A stretch of 48,750 bases of DNA. Source: Bacteroidota bacterium (GTDB lineage Bacteria > Bacteroidota > Bacteroidia > Cytophagales > Cyclobacteriaceae). Of the stretch, positions 25,601 to 32,669 are shown in pieces. The stretch spans positions 1 through 48,750 of the forward strand of contig JABDGP010000016.1 of assembly GCA_013285945.1 (NCBI GenBank), given 5' to 3'. Positions within the stretch are counted from its first letter, which is position 1, and each line of letters opens with the position of its first letter. Position numbers and translations under genes: made by a program. A model generated the notes under the pieces. That model was not told the DNA's origin and ran no database searches. It saw only the letters and a list, made by a program, of their open reading frames with translations.

Positions 25601-27981
25601 GAAGTACATTCAAACAAAATGTAGACCAACGCTATAACATAAGAGGGTGGCTGACGAATATCAATAATTCTCAACTTGCCAGTGATGGAGGGACAACTAA
25701 TGGTGATAACAATGACCTGTTTGGAATGGACTTGCTTTACGACCAGAGCGACACGGGAATGGGGAACACTAGCCTATACAATGGCAATATAAGTGCTGTC
25801 AAGTGGAGCAACAGTTTGGCACTTAGTTCTGCAAAGAGTAGCGGCTACAAGTATAGTTATGATGCCATGAACCGGATACTTGGAGCTAGCTATCTCACGA
25901 ATAACTCAAGCACATGGACCAATCCGACAAACGCCTTCAGCGAAAGTGGTTACACTTATGACCTGAACGGAAACATTAAACACCTCAAACGCCTGGATGC
26001 AAATGGAAGCCTGCTCGATAGTTTGAACTACAGCTATGGGACTCAGGGCAACCAGTTACAAAGTGTTACCGACGATGGAGGTGATGCCCTCAATGGCTTT
26101 GTAGATGGTAACATAGGCAACACTGACTACAGCTACGACCCAGCAGGCAACATGATAGCCGACAAGAATAAGAATATTACCTCCATCACCTACAACTATT
26201 TGAACCTGCCACAGCAGGTGACTAAAGGAACCGGCGAGAATATAAAGTATACCTACGATGCAAGTGGAAGGAAACTAAAACAACAGGTGTACAGTGCTAG
26301 CAACGCACTGACCAAAACCACCGACTACGATGGAGAACTGATCTACCAAGGCACGGCACTGGGCGACACACTTAAATTCATTAACCATGAGGAAGGCAGA
26401 GTAGTAATGACAGGAGCAACACCTGAATATCAATATCATTTGAAGGATCATCTTGGAAATGTGAGAACCACGTTCACGACTCAAAGAACCGTGGACAACC
26501 CTATTGCAACCTTTGAGGTAGCTAATTACAATACAGAGCAAAGCCTGTTCTTGCGATATGATGACGCACGAGTAATTAACTCAACCTTGTTTGATCATAC
26601 CTATTATCATCAAACCCCACCAGTAGCAGGCGCATTCAGTGAGCGACTCAGCGGCTCGGCAAACGAAAAGACAGGGATAGCCAGATCAATTAGTGTAATG
26701 CGGGGAGATACCATCAACCTGACCGTGTACGCCAAATACGTAGACCCGACAAACAGCAACAACACGGCAGCGCTCACACAATTCCTTGCACAGGTAGTGG
26801 CAGGGACGGCCAGCGCGGGGACAGTAATAGACGGAGCGAACTATTCAGTGAATGGTATCACACCATTTCCATACACCGGCTTAGCAGGCGAAGGCCGGAG
26901 CACTGGCACTGGGCCAAAGGCGTACTTGAATTATCTTGTCTTTGATCGTAATTTCGTATTCATGAACGGAGGCTATGTACAAGTAAGCACGTCAGCAAAA
27001 GAAGACGGTACCAATGTACCACATCAACAACTATCTGCACAAGTTGTAATCAACCAACCGGGATATGTTTACACCTACTTATCAAACGAAGCTGCCTCAC
27101 CGATAGAAGTCTACTTCGATGACTTTACGGTGCAGCAGATAAAAAGCCCTGTTATCGCCACAAATGACTACTACCCCTTCGGAGCTGTGACACAATCTTA
27201 TCAACGGGAAAATTCAGTGCCGAATAATTATTTGTACCAGCACAAAGAATACCAGAGCGATCTTGGGTTAAACTTATACGACTTCAATGCAAGACAATAT
27301 GATCCGTGGGCTGTACTTACAACAACACATGACCCACATGCAGAGAAGTACTACAGTATGAGCCCTTACAGCTGGGCAGGCGGAAATCCCATGAAGTACC
27401 TCGATCCAACAGGTAAGGATATCATTATTTTGTACCAAGATGATAAGGGAAAGACTCAACAATACAATTATAAAAATGGTAGCACTTATAAAGGAAGCAA
27501 TCAATTCATTAAGAATTTTTATTCAGCAGTTGGTCTGTTGAACAGTAAAGGCGCTGGCGGAATAATTAGTGCCCTAGAAAAGAATTCTCAAAAAGTATTT
27601 ATTCAACAAAAATCTGGAATCTCAAATCAAAGTAAGAATACTATTAATTGGGATCCACACTTAGGGTTAGTGACTAAAAATGCTACGTTATCGCCGACTT
27701 CAGTTCTAAACCATGAGGCTGATCATGAACTTCAATATGTTACAAACCATGAGCAGTGGAAGAAAGATGCTACTACACCAGATAAGGATTATGATACTAA
27801 AGAAGAGAGAAGGGTGATAACTGGATCAGAACAAGACACTGCTAAGAAACTTGGAGAAGTAGATAAAGGTAAAGTAACAAGGACAGACCACAATGGAACG
27901 TTATACCCTACTTTAGGCCCAACTTCCACGCAAGGAAAAGATGAAATTACTGTAGAATCCAAAAAAGGAAATGATGAATAA
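22603..27981 (+). CDS. LRR-RHS polymorphic toxin with C-terminal HExxH (zinc metallopeptidase-like) domain
   Basis: A 1792-residue exported protein. Signal peptide 1-24 (ending NAQG). Residues about 35-450 hold plant-type leucine-rich repeats (TGTIPASLFSLPQLGVLWL, then SGNLPSSLSSLQSLTNFSF). YD repeats run from about 550 (YQYDTRRRV, KYDALNRPVSTG, YDHVGRLVHTW). The RHS core lies at about 1275-1606 (YHLKDHLGNVRTTF, GLNLYDFNARQYDP, NPMKYLDPTGKD); the DPTG is where RHS tips are normally released. The tip (about 1607-1792) has LNHEADHELQY: H1704-E1705-x-x-H1708, a zincin motif, with acidic KEERRVITGSEQ downstream as a possible third ligand. This resembles M91/NleD-type effector peptidases. The gene overlaps by 11 bp the start of a lipoprotein gene, the usual toxin-immunity arrangement. 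Confidence 0.9.
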   Translation: MKTIFYSGILVIVSTMSLVNVANAQGSVPDQQEFTALKALYDSLGGSSWTTKTNWPVAGSWPSSATAAQMSTWYGITVTNGDVTSVSFATNNLIGKIPSAVGGLTMVNTLSITGNPGVAGHIPSALGSMTALKTIYIFGCSLTGTIPASLFSLPQLGVLWLNSNKLTGSIPRAIGDATALTNLNLSTNQLTGPLPNELSNCHGLATLNVSLNQLSTLEPLGAMPALSAFRINNNSFTGAIPVWVGQMPAMQDLSLGNNKFSGNLPSSLSSLQSLTNFSFGNNQITGPLPDATNFKNMLTFDVSNNKMSGTIPLTYTNLSKCTSFNINTNQFTGVLPDNLFASWTKVNTINVLGNHFSGSFPSSVGSCTLLVSLCGTTNSFTSLPASILSLSALRALQFENNQLTAIPNLANHPNKANLSITIRTNHLDFSQLEPLIGSGLPAFSYSPQTISDVTSITYQANDTLKIPARPFGTSSTITWQKQQANGTWATINSSNNDPSQKTFRQNSAAISNEGTYQWIMTNTIVTGLSSLSSSPITVATTTQVAMNKWAFQYQYDTRRRVTAKRVPGADWVYMVYDARDRLVLTQDGNQRLSNQWIFTKYDALNRPVSTGIYSPGSAISQAAMQANVNSYYNSISTNGGNLYETYIGTGNTHGYDDKSFPPVTDASQYLTVTYYDNYSFLNNDNEYAYVAIDAPSQLVGGVTYNQPTANNSTVTGKVTGSKVKVLGADLYWLQSVNYYDDKYRVIQTISDHQRNGQQRTTNIYDFVGKVLATKTSDMKRVTWTDMVNVSVLGNKLVANGGVCSNAGAVSVEQIPSPSAPSTLGNGWVEVTVSEIDPNSKREIGLSSTDANASYTSINYGWFIQGSSAAVFENGSQSTSVTIVQGDILRVERVGITSTNSVGTIVYKKNGVLVRTSTIPSSTMLMADNSFCGTNGTLLNVRTSIATVTETITRTFDYDHVGRLVHTWHSVNGAAAILLAANEYNEIGQIVTKKLHSTNSGSTFKQNVDQRYNIRGWLTNINNSQLASDGGTTNGDNNDLFGMDLLYDQSDTGMGNTSLYNGNISAVKWSNSLALSSAKSSGYKYSYDAMNRILGASYLTNNSSTWTNPTNAFSESGYTYDLNGNIKHLKRLDANGSLLDSLNYSYGTQGNQLQSVTDDGGDALNGFVDGNIGNTDYSYDPAGNMIADKNKNITSITYNYLNLPQQVTKGTGENIKYTYDASGRKLKQQVYSASNALTKTTDYDGELIYQGTALGDTLKFINHEEGRVVMTGATPEYQYHLKDHLGNVRTTFTTQRTVDNPIATFEVANYNTEQSLFLRYDDARVINSTLFDHTYYHQTPPVAGAFSERLSGSANEKTGIARSISVMRGDTINLTVYAKYVDPTNSNNTAALTQFLAQVVAGTASAGTVIDGANYSVNGITPFPYTGLAGEGRSTGTGPKAYLNYLVFDRNFVFMNGGYVQVSTSAKEDGTNVPHQQLSAQVVINQPGYVYTYLSNEAASPIEVYFDDFTVQQIKSPVIATNDYYPFGAVTQSYQRENSVPNNYLYQHKEYQSDLGLNLYDFNARQYDPWAVLTTTHDPHAEKYYSMSPYSWAGGNPMKYLDPTGKDIIILYQDDKGKTQQYNYKNGSTYKGSNQFIKNFYSAVGLLNSKGAGGIISALEKNSQKVFIQQKSGISNQSKNTINWDPHLGLVTKNATLSPTSVLNHEADHELQYVTNHEQWKKDATTPDKDYDTKEERRVITGSEQDTAKKLGEVDKGKVTRTDHNGTLYPTLGPTSTQGKDEITVESKKGNDE

Positions 27982-28369
27982 AATATATTTTTTAGCCATA
28001 CTCTTTTTATTTTCCCTTTGTTCTCAGAGGAGATCATCTTTGGAAATAAAAATTCAATCGGTTAATAAAGATTTGGAATCACCCATTCGGATCGGGTGTG
28101 GGGATTTTTCAAATATTTTTAAGGATGAGATCAAAGCAAGAACGATCAATGACAAAGAACAAATTGAAGTGTTCAATGAGGCTCTTAAAAAACTTGATAA
28201 GGATAGAGATAGCATGAATGTGGACGTCAGGGCAAAAATTTTTATAAGGGACAATGACCACGTTGATACGCTTTGTGCCAGCAGGTTCTTCATAATTTAC
28301 AATGACATTACCTACAAGATGTCAAATGAATTAGCTAGTCAATTGTGGTCAGGATACCCTGAAGAATAG
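27971..28369 (+). CDS. Lipoprotein, predicted immunity protein for the LRR-RHS toxin
   Basis: A 132-residue protein. The signal region MMNKIYFLAILFLFSLC ends in a lipobox-like FSLC (Cys17). The mature part is a compact charged domain (FKDEIKARTINDKEQIEVFNEAL, FIRDNDHVDTLCASRFFIIYND). No family recognised. Two adjacent ATGs (27971 and 27974) lie inside the end of the toxin gene, so translation is coupled. A lipid anchor would place it in the periplasm, which fits neutralising a toxin that enters from outside. Its TAG stop forms the first three bases of the inverted end of the following repeat unit, so the original 3' end may have been altered. Immunity is inferred from position; the sequence itself shows no homology. 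Confidence 0.7.
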   Translation: MMNKIYFLAILFLFSLCSQRRSSLEIKIQSVNKDLESPIRIGCGDFSNIFKDEIKARTINDKEQIEVFNEALKKLDKDRDSMNVDVRAKIFIRDNDHVDTLCASRFFIIYNDITYKMSNELASQLWSGYPEE

Positions 28370-28461
28370 CTACGGCAGTTCCATGAGTTTTTTTATACCT
28401 CAACATTCCATTGATGGAACAAGTATCGAAATTTTAAAAATTGACATTGGATTGACAACGA
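28367..28461 (+). repeat. Left inverted unit of the passenger element
   Basis: TAGCTACGGCAGTT, then a T7 tract, the palindrome TTCCATTGATGGAA (28406-28419), AGTATCGAAATTTTAAAAATT and GGATTGACAACGA. It begins in the stop codon of the immunity gene. It pairs with the inverted unit at 30736-30831. Confidence 0.72.
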
Positions 28462-28556
28462 GGCAAGGCTGATTTGGCTTGAGATTTTGGTTGACCCTAA
28501 TCAGTTTTGGTCTGGAATATTTAGCAGTCTAATTAACAATAAAATCAATCAACAAT

Positions 28557-28946
28557 ATGGAGGACCTAAAGAACCTTCAAAGAATAGTGATCAGTAGTCT
28601 TTTGTTAATAATGCTTACAACCTGCGGGCATAAGAATGGCCACAGCAATTCCGTGTATATTGATATATACGGAAGATGCAAAGAGCAAATTACGGTTAAA
28701 TTAGACGACGATATAATTTTTGATAAGAAGATGAAAGCTGAGAAGCTCTTGGAAGTAACACGGGGTCCACTCATCTTGAAAAAAGAGAAAGTTAAAATAT
28801 ATTATCGCATAGATGATAAAGACACCTCATTCACGTTTGTTCTAAAACAAAATAATTACTTAAGCATCGGATATTCGGAATTCAGGAAGGAATTCCAGTT
28901 TGGAATACGCGATTCTCTGCATTTTTTTAAATCAAGAATAGACTGA
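28557..28946 (+). CDS. Putative lipoprotein of unknown function
   Basis: A 129-residue protein. A hydrophobic stretch (IVISSLLLIMLTTC) ends in a lipobox-like LTTC (Cys23), with ten extra residues before the core signal. The mature domain is short and charged, with beta-strand spacing (SVYIDIYGRCKEQITVKLDDDIIFD, VKIYYRIDDKD). No family recognised. It is the first gene inside the segment bounded by the inverted repeats, 187 bp after the immunity gene stop. It could be a second or orphan immunity protein from an older toxin cassette, or cargo unrelated to RHS. Its small size and lipoprotein nature resemble the neighbour, but no sequence similarity is evident. The start could also be the later ATG at the hydrophobic core. 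Confidence 0.6.
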   Translation: MEDLKNLQRIVISSLLLIMLTTCGHKNGHSNSVYIDIYGRCKEQITVKLDDDIIFDKKMKAEKLLEVTRGPLILKKEKVKIYYRIDDKDTSFTFVLKQNNYLSIGYSEFRKEFQFGIRDSLHFFKSRID

Positions 28947-29116
28947 TTAGCTAACAGCGATAGTCAATCAGGCCACTAACAAAAAATCTGCGTTTCTAGC
29001 TTAACTCCATGCGATTTCCAGAAATTAGTTTTTGGATTATTTCAACTTCCGACTTGTGGTGTTGTGATATTACCGATTAACTTTAGTTGGATAATATTTT
29101 CATCGACCCGACCTGA

Positions 29117-30637
29117 ATGCGTAACATAATTACAGTATTTTTGATCACTTCATACTTAGCGGTCGACGCACAATTGCCCTTTCGGCTAAGCAAAGAACAA
29201 TCTCTAGCTTCAAACTCAGAAGAATCAGTTTCATCAAGCGAGTACGAAATTCAAAACGATTCCTTGTTGTATAGTCATATAAATGGTTCAGTTCTTAGTG
29301 ACATCGTACTGTTTAATCCCAAATTGTCACGGTTGTTGAATTTTAAGAATTGCACTTATTTTCTCCCTCTGAAATTGATTGTGACGCAGTGTTATTTTAA
29401 GGACTATTCCAATTTCAAGTTGACTACCGACTGCAATGGGTATAAGCCAAACTTGAATCTGCTAAATGGATTCGGTATCGTGAATTCAAGGTTCACCTCT
29501 GAGCTAGATATCTCATATCTTACGTGTAATGGTCCTTCACAATTGATTGGCAACCGAGCAGGAAATATCAACCTCTCTGGTGACAATTTTACATACCTCT
29601 CGATCGAAAGCTGTACCCTGGACCGTTGGATCAAATTGGTAAGAACTAATGCGAGTGAATTCAGATGTATAAGTAATAAATTTAATGAAGACTCCTTTCT
29701 AAGCCTCCGTAATTCAACGATTACTGAGGATCTTCAACTGGTGGGGAATTTAGTTCCGAAAGTCTTCTTTGATGATTGTCAGTTTTCGGGAACCTTAAGT
29801 GTAATATCCTGGACGACGCCGACTACGAAGATTGATCACACTGACATATTTATCTCTAACTCAACTATCAATAGCAATTGTAGCGTTGCAATAAGCGGTC
29901 CTAACTATTCCTCGAAACTGATTTTCGAGAGTTGTACATTTGGTCCCTCTGCCAGTCTTTTCAATCTTAAAGTTGACACGATTGTCTTTAAGAATTGCAA
30001 CAATATTCCTCACCCGCTCTTCCTGACCTCTGATACATCAAAGACTGAAATACGCATCGAATTAATCAATTCCAATGTGAACAACATAAGATTTGATTAC
30101 ACAGACAGATTCAAATTGTTTTTTGACAAGAATGTATCAGAGGAAACAAAGAACAATACTTATCAAAGCCTGTTTGCTAAATACAAGGCGGAGGGTAAGC
30201 CTCAGAATTTGGAAAAAATTGACATTGAATATAAGAGATACTTATACAAGTCAAATTGGACTAGTTGGCCGATCTGGCTAATGGACTATTTGTGGTGGCG
30301 ATACGGTTACTCCAAATGGCTGGTTATTGCCTGGTCATTCTTATTTATCGGCATTTTCTTCTTTTACAATTACAAAAATTGGGAGGGAATGAGAAAGATT
30401 TATGGTGTATTTGACAAGGAAGATTTGTCATTGCTAGGCGTTGGTCAAAACGCAATCCGACTAAGAAAAAAAATTATCTACGTCCTGCTCTTCACATCAT
30501 TCATTTTCTTTTCCATTCGAGTCGATTTTGATAAGCTTAAATACGCTAATAACAAATACCTAATCCTTTTTTTTACTCAATATATAGTTGGATTAATTTG
30601 TCTGTTTTTCTTAGCAAACGCTATCTTCAAATTATGA
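29117..30637 (+). CDS. Beta-helix-like exported domain with three C-terminal TM helices, unknown function
   Basis: A 506-residue protein with a signal peptide (MRNIITVFLITSYLAVDA). Residues about 60-330 have short repeating strands with the rhythm of a right-handed beta helix or pentapeptide-like solenoid (FKNCTYFLPLKL, CTLDRWIKLVRTNASEFRCISN, SFLSLRNSTITEDLQLVGN, FISNSTINSNCSVAISG), many with Cys/Asn at turns. A charged helical linker (335-380) leads to TM helices at about 395-415, 453-471 and 483-504. A charged loop between the first two (NWEGMRKIYGVFDKEDLSLL) would be cytoplasmic. A TAACTTTA sequence about 45 bp upstream is one base off the -7 consensus. It lies within the repeat-bounded segment, so it may be cargo. 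The layout suggests a periplasmic sensor or binding domain held by a membrane anchor (inference). Confidence 0.75.
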   Translation: MRNIITVFLITSYLAVDAQLPFRLSKEQSLASNSEESVSSSEYEIQNDSLLYSHINGSVLSDIVLFNPKLSRLLNFKNCTYFLPLKLIVTQCYFKDYSNFKLTTDCNGYKPNLNLLNGFGIVNSRFTSELDISYLTCNGPSQLIGNRAGNINLSGDNFTYLSIESCTLDRWIKLVRTNASEFRCISNKFNEDSFLSLRNSTITEDLQLVGNLVPKVFFDDCQFSGTLSVISWTTPTTKIDHTDIFISNSTINSNCSVAISGPNYSSKLIFESCTFGPSASLFNLKVDTIVFKNCNNIPHPLFLTSDTSKTEIRIELINSNVNNIRFDYTDRFKLFFDKNVSEETKNNTYQSLFAKYKAEGKPQNLEKIDIEYKRYLYKSNWTSWPIWLMDYLWWRYGYSKWLVIAWSFLFIGIFFFYNYKNWEGMRKIYGVFDKEDLSLLGVGQNAIRLRKKIIYVLLFTSFIFFSIRVDFDKLKYANNKYLILFFTQYIVGLICLFFLANAIFKL

Positions 30638-30735
30638 ATGCGGATTCGAAAGGTTGAGTGGTTAATGACTAATTCGCAGCCCAATAACTCACTTAAAAGA
30701 ACTGGACCATCAGCATTTACTGCCGACCGAGTTAA

Positions 30736-30831
30736 TCGTTGCCAATCCAATTCATTTTTTTAATTTCGATACTCGTTCCATTAATGGAACATCGAAGTAT
30801 AAAAAACTCGTAGAACTGCCGGCTGAACTAG
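30736..30831 (-). repeat. Right inverted unit of the passenger element
   Basis: Read on the minus strand: CAGCCGGCAGTTCTACGAG, T6, ATACTTCGAT, the perfect 16-bp palindrome GTTCCATTAATGGAAC (30775-30790), GAGTATCGAAATT, and TTGGATTGGCAACGA. It lies just beyond the stop of the convergent small membrane protein gene. Confidence 0.72.
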
Positions 30832-30841
30832 TTTAAAATCT

Positions 30842-31198
30842 TCACCAATGGTTCAAGTATCTACTTGTTGTGACCCCAGAAAAAATAAGTAAGGCTAAAG
30901 AACCCAAGAATAAGAGTGCAGCTATTAATCCGTAAATTCTTCTTGTTGACAATGAGGACTTGTTGTAACCATTTATAATTTCTAAGTAGCGTCCAGTCTT
31001 TACAAAATACCTTGATGTCAAAAAACCATTCGCCATCCCTAAGATTACTACTAATGCAAAATACACCTTGGCATTAATTGCGGGTAGCCCAAGGACCACA
31101 GTTAGCAGAAAATAAAGGGACACCGAGATGAAAAAAATTGTAGTGGACACCAGGAAACTCGCTCGTTCCATAACAGTACCATCACTCTTTGAAATCAC
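30842..31198 (-). CDS. Small membrane protein, three to four TM segments
   Basis: A 118-residue integral membrane protein with hydrophobic segments at about 14-35, 44-64 and 88-108. Family not recognised. The frame starts at GTG 31198 (MISKSDGTVMERASF); ATG 31171 is an alternative and would leave a nine-residue shorter N-terminus. Charges (KTGRYLEIINGYNKSS, STRR) lie in the last loop. A perfect inverted repeat (GTCCCAACCA/TGGTTGGGAC) lies 34 bp upstream and could be an operator or an mRNA hairpin. The stop is about 10 bp from the outer edge of the passenger-element end. It is a single-gene unit, with a hairpin-rich spacer behind it. Confidence 0.62.
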   Translation of the reverse strand: MISKSDGTVMERASFLVSTTIFFISVSLYFLLTVVLGLPAINAKVYFALVVILGMANGFLTSRYFVKTGRYLEIINGYNKSSLSTRRIYGLIAALLFLGSLALLIFSGVTTSRYLNHW

Positions 31199-31231
31199 AT
31201 TTTTAATGAGCCCACTGGCACATATTTAATG

Positions 31232-31257
31232 GTCCCAACCACAAACCTGGTTGGGAC
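31232..31257. repeat. Perfect 10-bp inverted repeat upstream of the small membrane protein gene
   Basis: GTCCCAACCA, loop CAAACC, TGGTTGGGAC: ten matched pairs. It lies 34 bp upstream of the GTG start at 31198. It has no T-run on either side, so it is more likely an operator or an mRNA leader structure than a terminator. Confidence 0.6.
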
Positions 31258-31273
31258 AATTAACAATGTACAT

Positions 31274-31305
31274 CCGCACTGTTATATATAGAGTGCGGCT
31301 TTTCT
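31274..31305 (+). terminator. Terminator-like hairpin (plus-strand orientation)
   Basis: CCGCACT pairs with AGTGCGG across an 11-nt AT-rich loop, followed by CTTTTCT. The T-rich tail is on the plus strand, yet no plus-strand gene precedes it for 640 bp. It may stop read-through from the passenger segment or end an unannotated plus-strand transcript. Confidence 0.5.
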
Positions 31306-31576
31306 AAGTTTTTGATATTACCTGGGCTGTTTTTCACCCGATTGAGTCGTCAAGGTTGACAGACAATTAAAAATGTTCTTTTTCGCCCCTTTCCTTCAAT
31401 TTTAAAAAATTAAAATGTGCCTGCTGTTTCGCAGAACGCAGCATTGTTTTTGAGTTTTTGACTGATTTCATCCCGAGTTTATAAAATCAGGATTTCCCGA
31501 AAATCCCGAATATCATCCCGAATAAACGGGATAGAATTGAGTTCATTATAGCTGTAAAACTACTTTGATACAGCTT
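31306..31576 (-). other. Hairpin- and repeat-rich spacer
   Basis: No gene. The sequence TCCCGA occurs four times within 51 bp (31471, 31495, 31504 and 31516). The last copy forms the hairpin ATCCCG-AATAAA-CGGGAT at 31515-31532, about 45 bp past the stop of the minus-strand gene at 31577. It could act as that gene's transcription end or mRNA stabiliser; no T-run follows. Confidence 0.45.
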
Positions 31577-32569
31577 TCAATATACTTGATTGCTAAGCGT
31601 AACCGTGCATGTTAGAATGCCACGAACGTGTTCCCACTTGTCAAAACTACTCCTGCGCGAATAACAAACGAAATGCTCTCTTGCAAACTGGGTAGTGGAA
31701 ATTGCTACAGCAGTTCCAGGAAAATCTGCCCATTTTACAATTTGTCTTGTCTTTTTTTTGCCATCGACAAGCACAGTATCGATTTTTACTCTCTTAGGAT
31801 TTTTTTCCTTGAATTCTCTAAACTCTTGTACTATTTGCAGTCGATCTTTGTCTTCCAAAATCGGTTCAAAGGCAACGAAAAAAGGTTTTGATACTGAGAA
31901 TTTTAAGTTTGACAAATCGATTACCAGCCAGCCTTTTCTTATCGTTGACTCAACAATAATGTTTTCATTAACCAAATCATTTCCTGGCTGACCACCATGC
32001 AAACTATCAACCTCATAAAACCTGACCCTGTATTTAAAGGACGGCCAATTATTTTTAAAGATTTTTATCCGGGCGCTTTTAAGAAAGACCGGAAAAGCAA
32101 AATTAGAGTAAAATGATGGAAGCTCGTTTCGGATCAGAATGGCTTTTGAAGAACCAGCATATACTGTGTCCGTTGCATACACCCCTCCCTTCATTTCTTT
32201 ATTTCCGAACTCGAAGCTCTTATTCTGCTCTTTCTTCCCAATTACATTGACTGAAGCCAAGACTTGCGGCCTCTCAACTAAATAAACAGTTTGATCCTTT
32301 TTTAGAAGGCTGACCGGGACATTCTTCTTATTGAATCCAAGTGATGAGAAATGAAGTTCCTCGTTTTGATAGTTTTCAGGAACCAAAAGCGTAAAGGTCC
32401 CATCTGCATTTGAAATTGTGCCTATTGAAGTATTTAATATTCCAATGTTAGCGTAAGCAATCGGTTGTCTGCTTGCATCATTCAAAACAACTCCCTTAAC
32501 TAAATTTTGCGAAAATGAAGGAATGAGGGAGGTCAATAAAATAACAGGAACGAATCGGTAAGATCTCAT
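31577..32569 (-). CDS. Exported CarboxypepD_reg-like domain protein
   Basis: A 330-residue protein with a signal peptide (MRSYRFVPVILLTSLIPSFSQ). Residues about 24-105 form a CarboxypepD_reg-like (transthyretin-fold) domain: VKGVVLNDASRQPIAYANIGI, IGTISNADGTFTLLVP, LHFSSLGF. A beta-rich region of about 220 residues follows (FYEVDSLHGGQPG, WLVIDLSNLKFSVSKPFFVAFEP) with no known catalytic motif. Such proteins are common at the Bacteroidota cell surface; most lack assigned roles. It is divergent from, and related in its first domain to, the plus-strand gene at 32670, sharing YANIGIL and IGT-SN--GTF. A TACATTTG -7 element lies 29 bp upstream of the start on the minus strand. Confidence 0.8.
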   Translation of the reverse strand: MRSYRFVPVILLTSLIPSFSQNLVKGVVLNDASRQPIAYANIGILNTSIGTISNADGTFTLLVPENYQNEELHFSSLGFNKKNVPVSLLKKDQTVYLVERPQVLASVNVIGKKEQNKSFEFGNKEMKGGVYATDTVYAGSSKAILIRNELPSFYSNFAFPVFLKSARIKIFKNNWPSFKYRVRFYEVDSLHGGQPGNDLVNENIIVESTIRKGWLVIDLSNLKFSVSKPFFVAFEPILEDKDRLQIVQEFREFKEKNPKRVKIDTVLVDGKKKTRQIVKWADFPGTAVAISTTQFAREHFVCYSRRSSFDKWEHVRGILTCTVTLSNQVY

Positions 32570-32597
32570 AACAGGTATTTCTTATTTATTTGTATAT

Positions 32598-32634
32598 CAA
32601 ATGTAGTAAGTGATTTCTATTATATATACATTTG
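32598..32634. promoter_or_regulatory. Back-to-back promoters of the two CarboxypepD_reg-like genes
   Basis: The same -7 octamer TACATTTG (TAnnTTTG) occurs on both strands: minus at 32598-32605 and plus at 32627-32634. They point away from each other, with 21 bp between. No good -33 TTTG is seen at the proper spacing on either side, which may mean activator dependence. The plus-strand -7 lies downstream of the 32610 start of the open frame, ruling that start out. Confidence 0.55.
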
Positions 32635-32669
32635 GTAAACAAATAATTAGAAATTACATATCCGACTGC

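Larger units (their letters stand above)
28367..30831. mobile_element. Candidate non-autonomous (passenger) element flanked by inverted ends like those of the 14.6-kb insertion element
   Basis: A 2.46-kb segment with no transposase, bounded by inverted units at 28367-28461 and 30736-30831. The units are about five-sixths identical to each other by eye over roughly 88 bp. Both have the (C)CGGCAGT motif on the outside, a CGAG/T6/ATA tract, a central palindrome TTCCATT(A/G)ATGGAA and an inner AGTATCGAAATT. The orientation is exactly that of the ends of the transposase element at 14636-16159. Two genes lie inside as possible cargo. The right limit is soft (conserved to 30823, weaker to 30831). 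The alternative is two gene-end repeats that happen to face each other. Confidence 0.5.

Noticed and set aside
28367-30831. REP/BIME-type repeats tied to a RAYT protein
   Set aside because: The only transposase nearby is a DDE enzyme, not a Y1 (HUH) RAYT, and the units are longer than REPs.
31471-31532. CRISPR-like array
   Set aside because: The TCCCGA copies are only six bases long with irregular 9-24 bp steps; there are no repeat-spacer units here or elsewhere in the window.
32610-32669. Upstream start for the larger CarboxypepD_reg-like protein
   Set aside because: It lies upstream of the likely -7 element and adds 20 residues before an already complete signal peptide.
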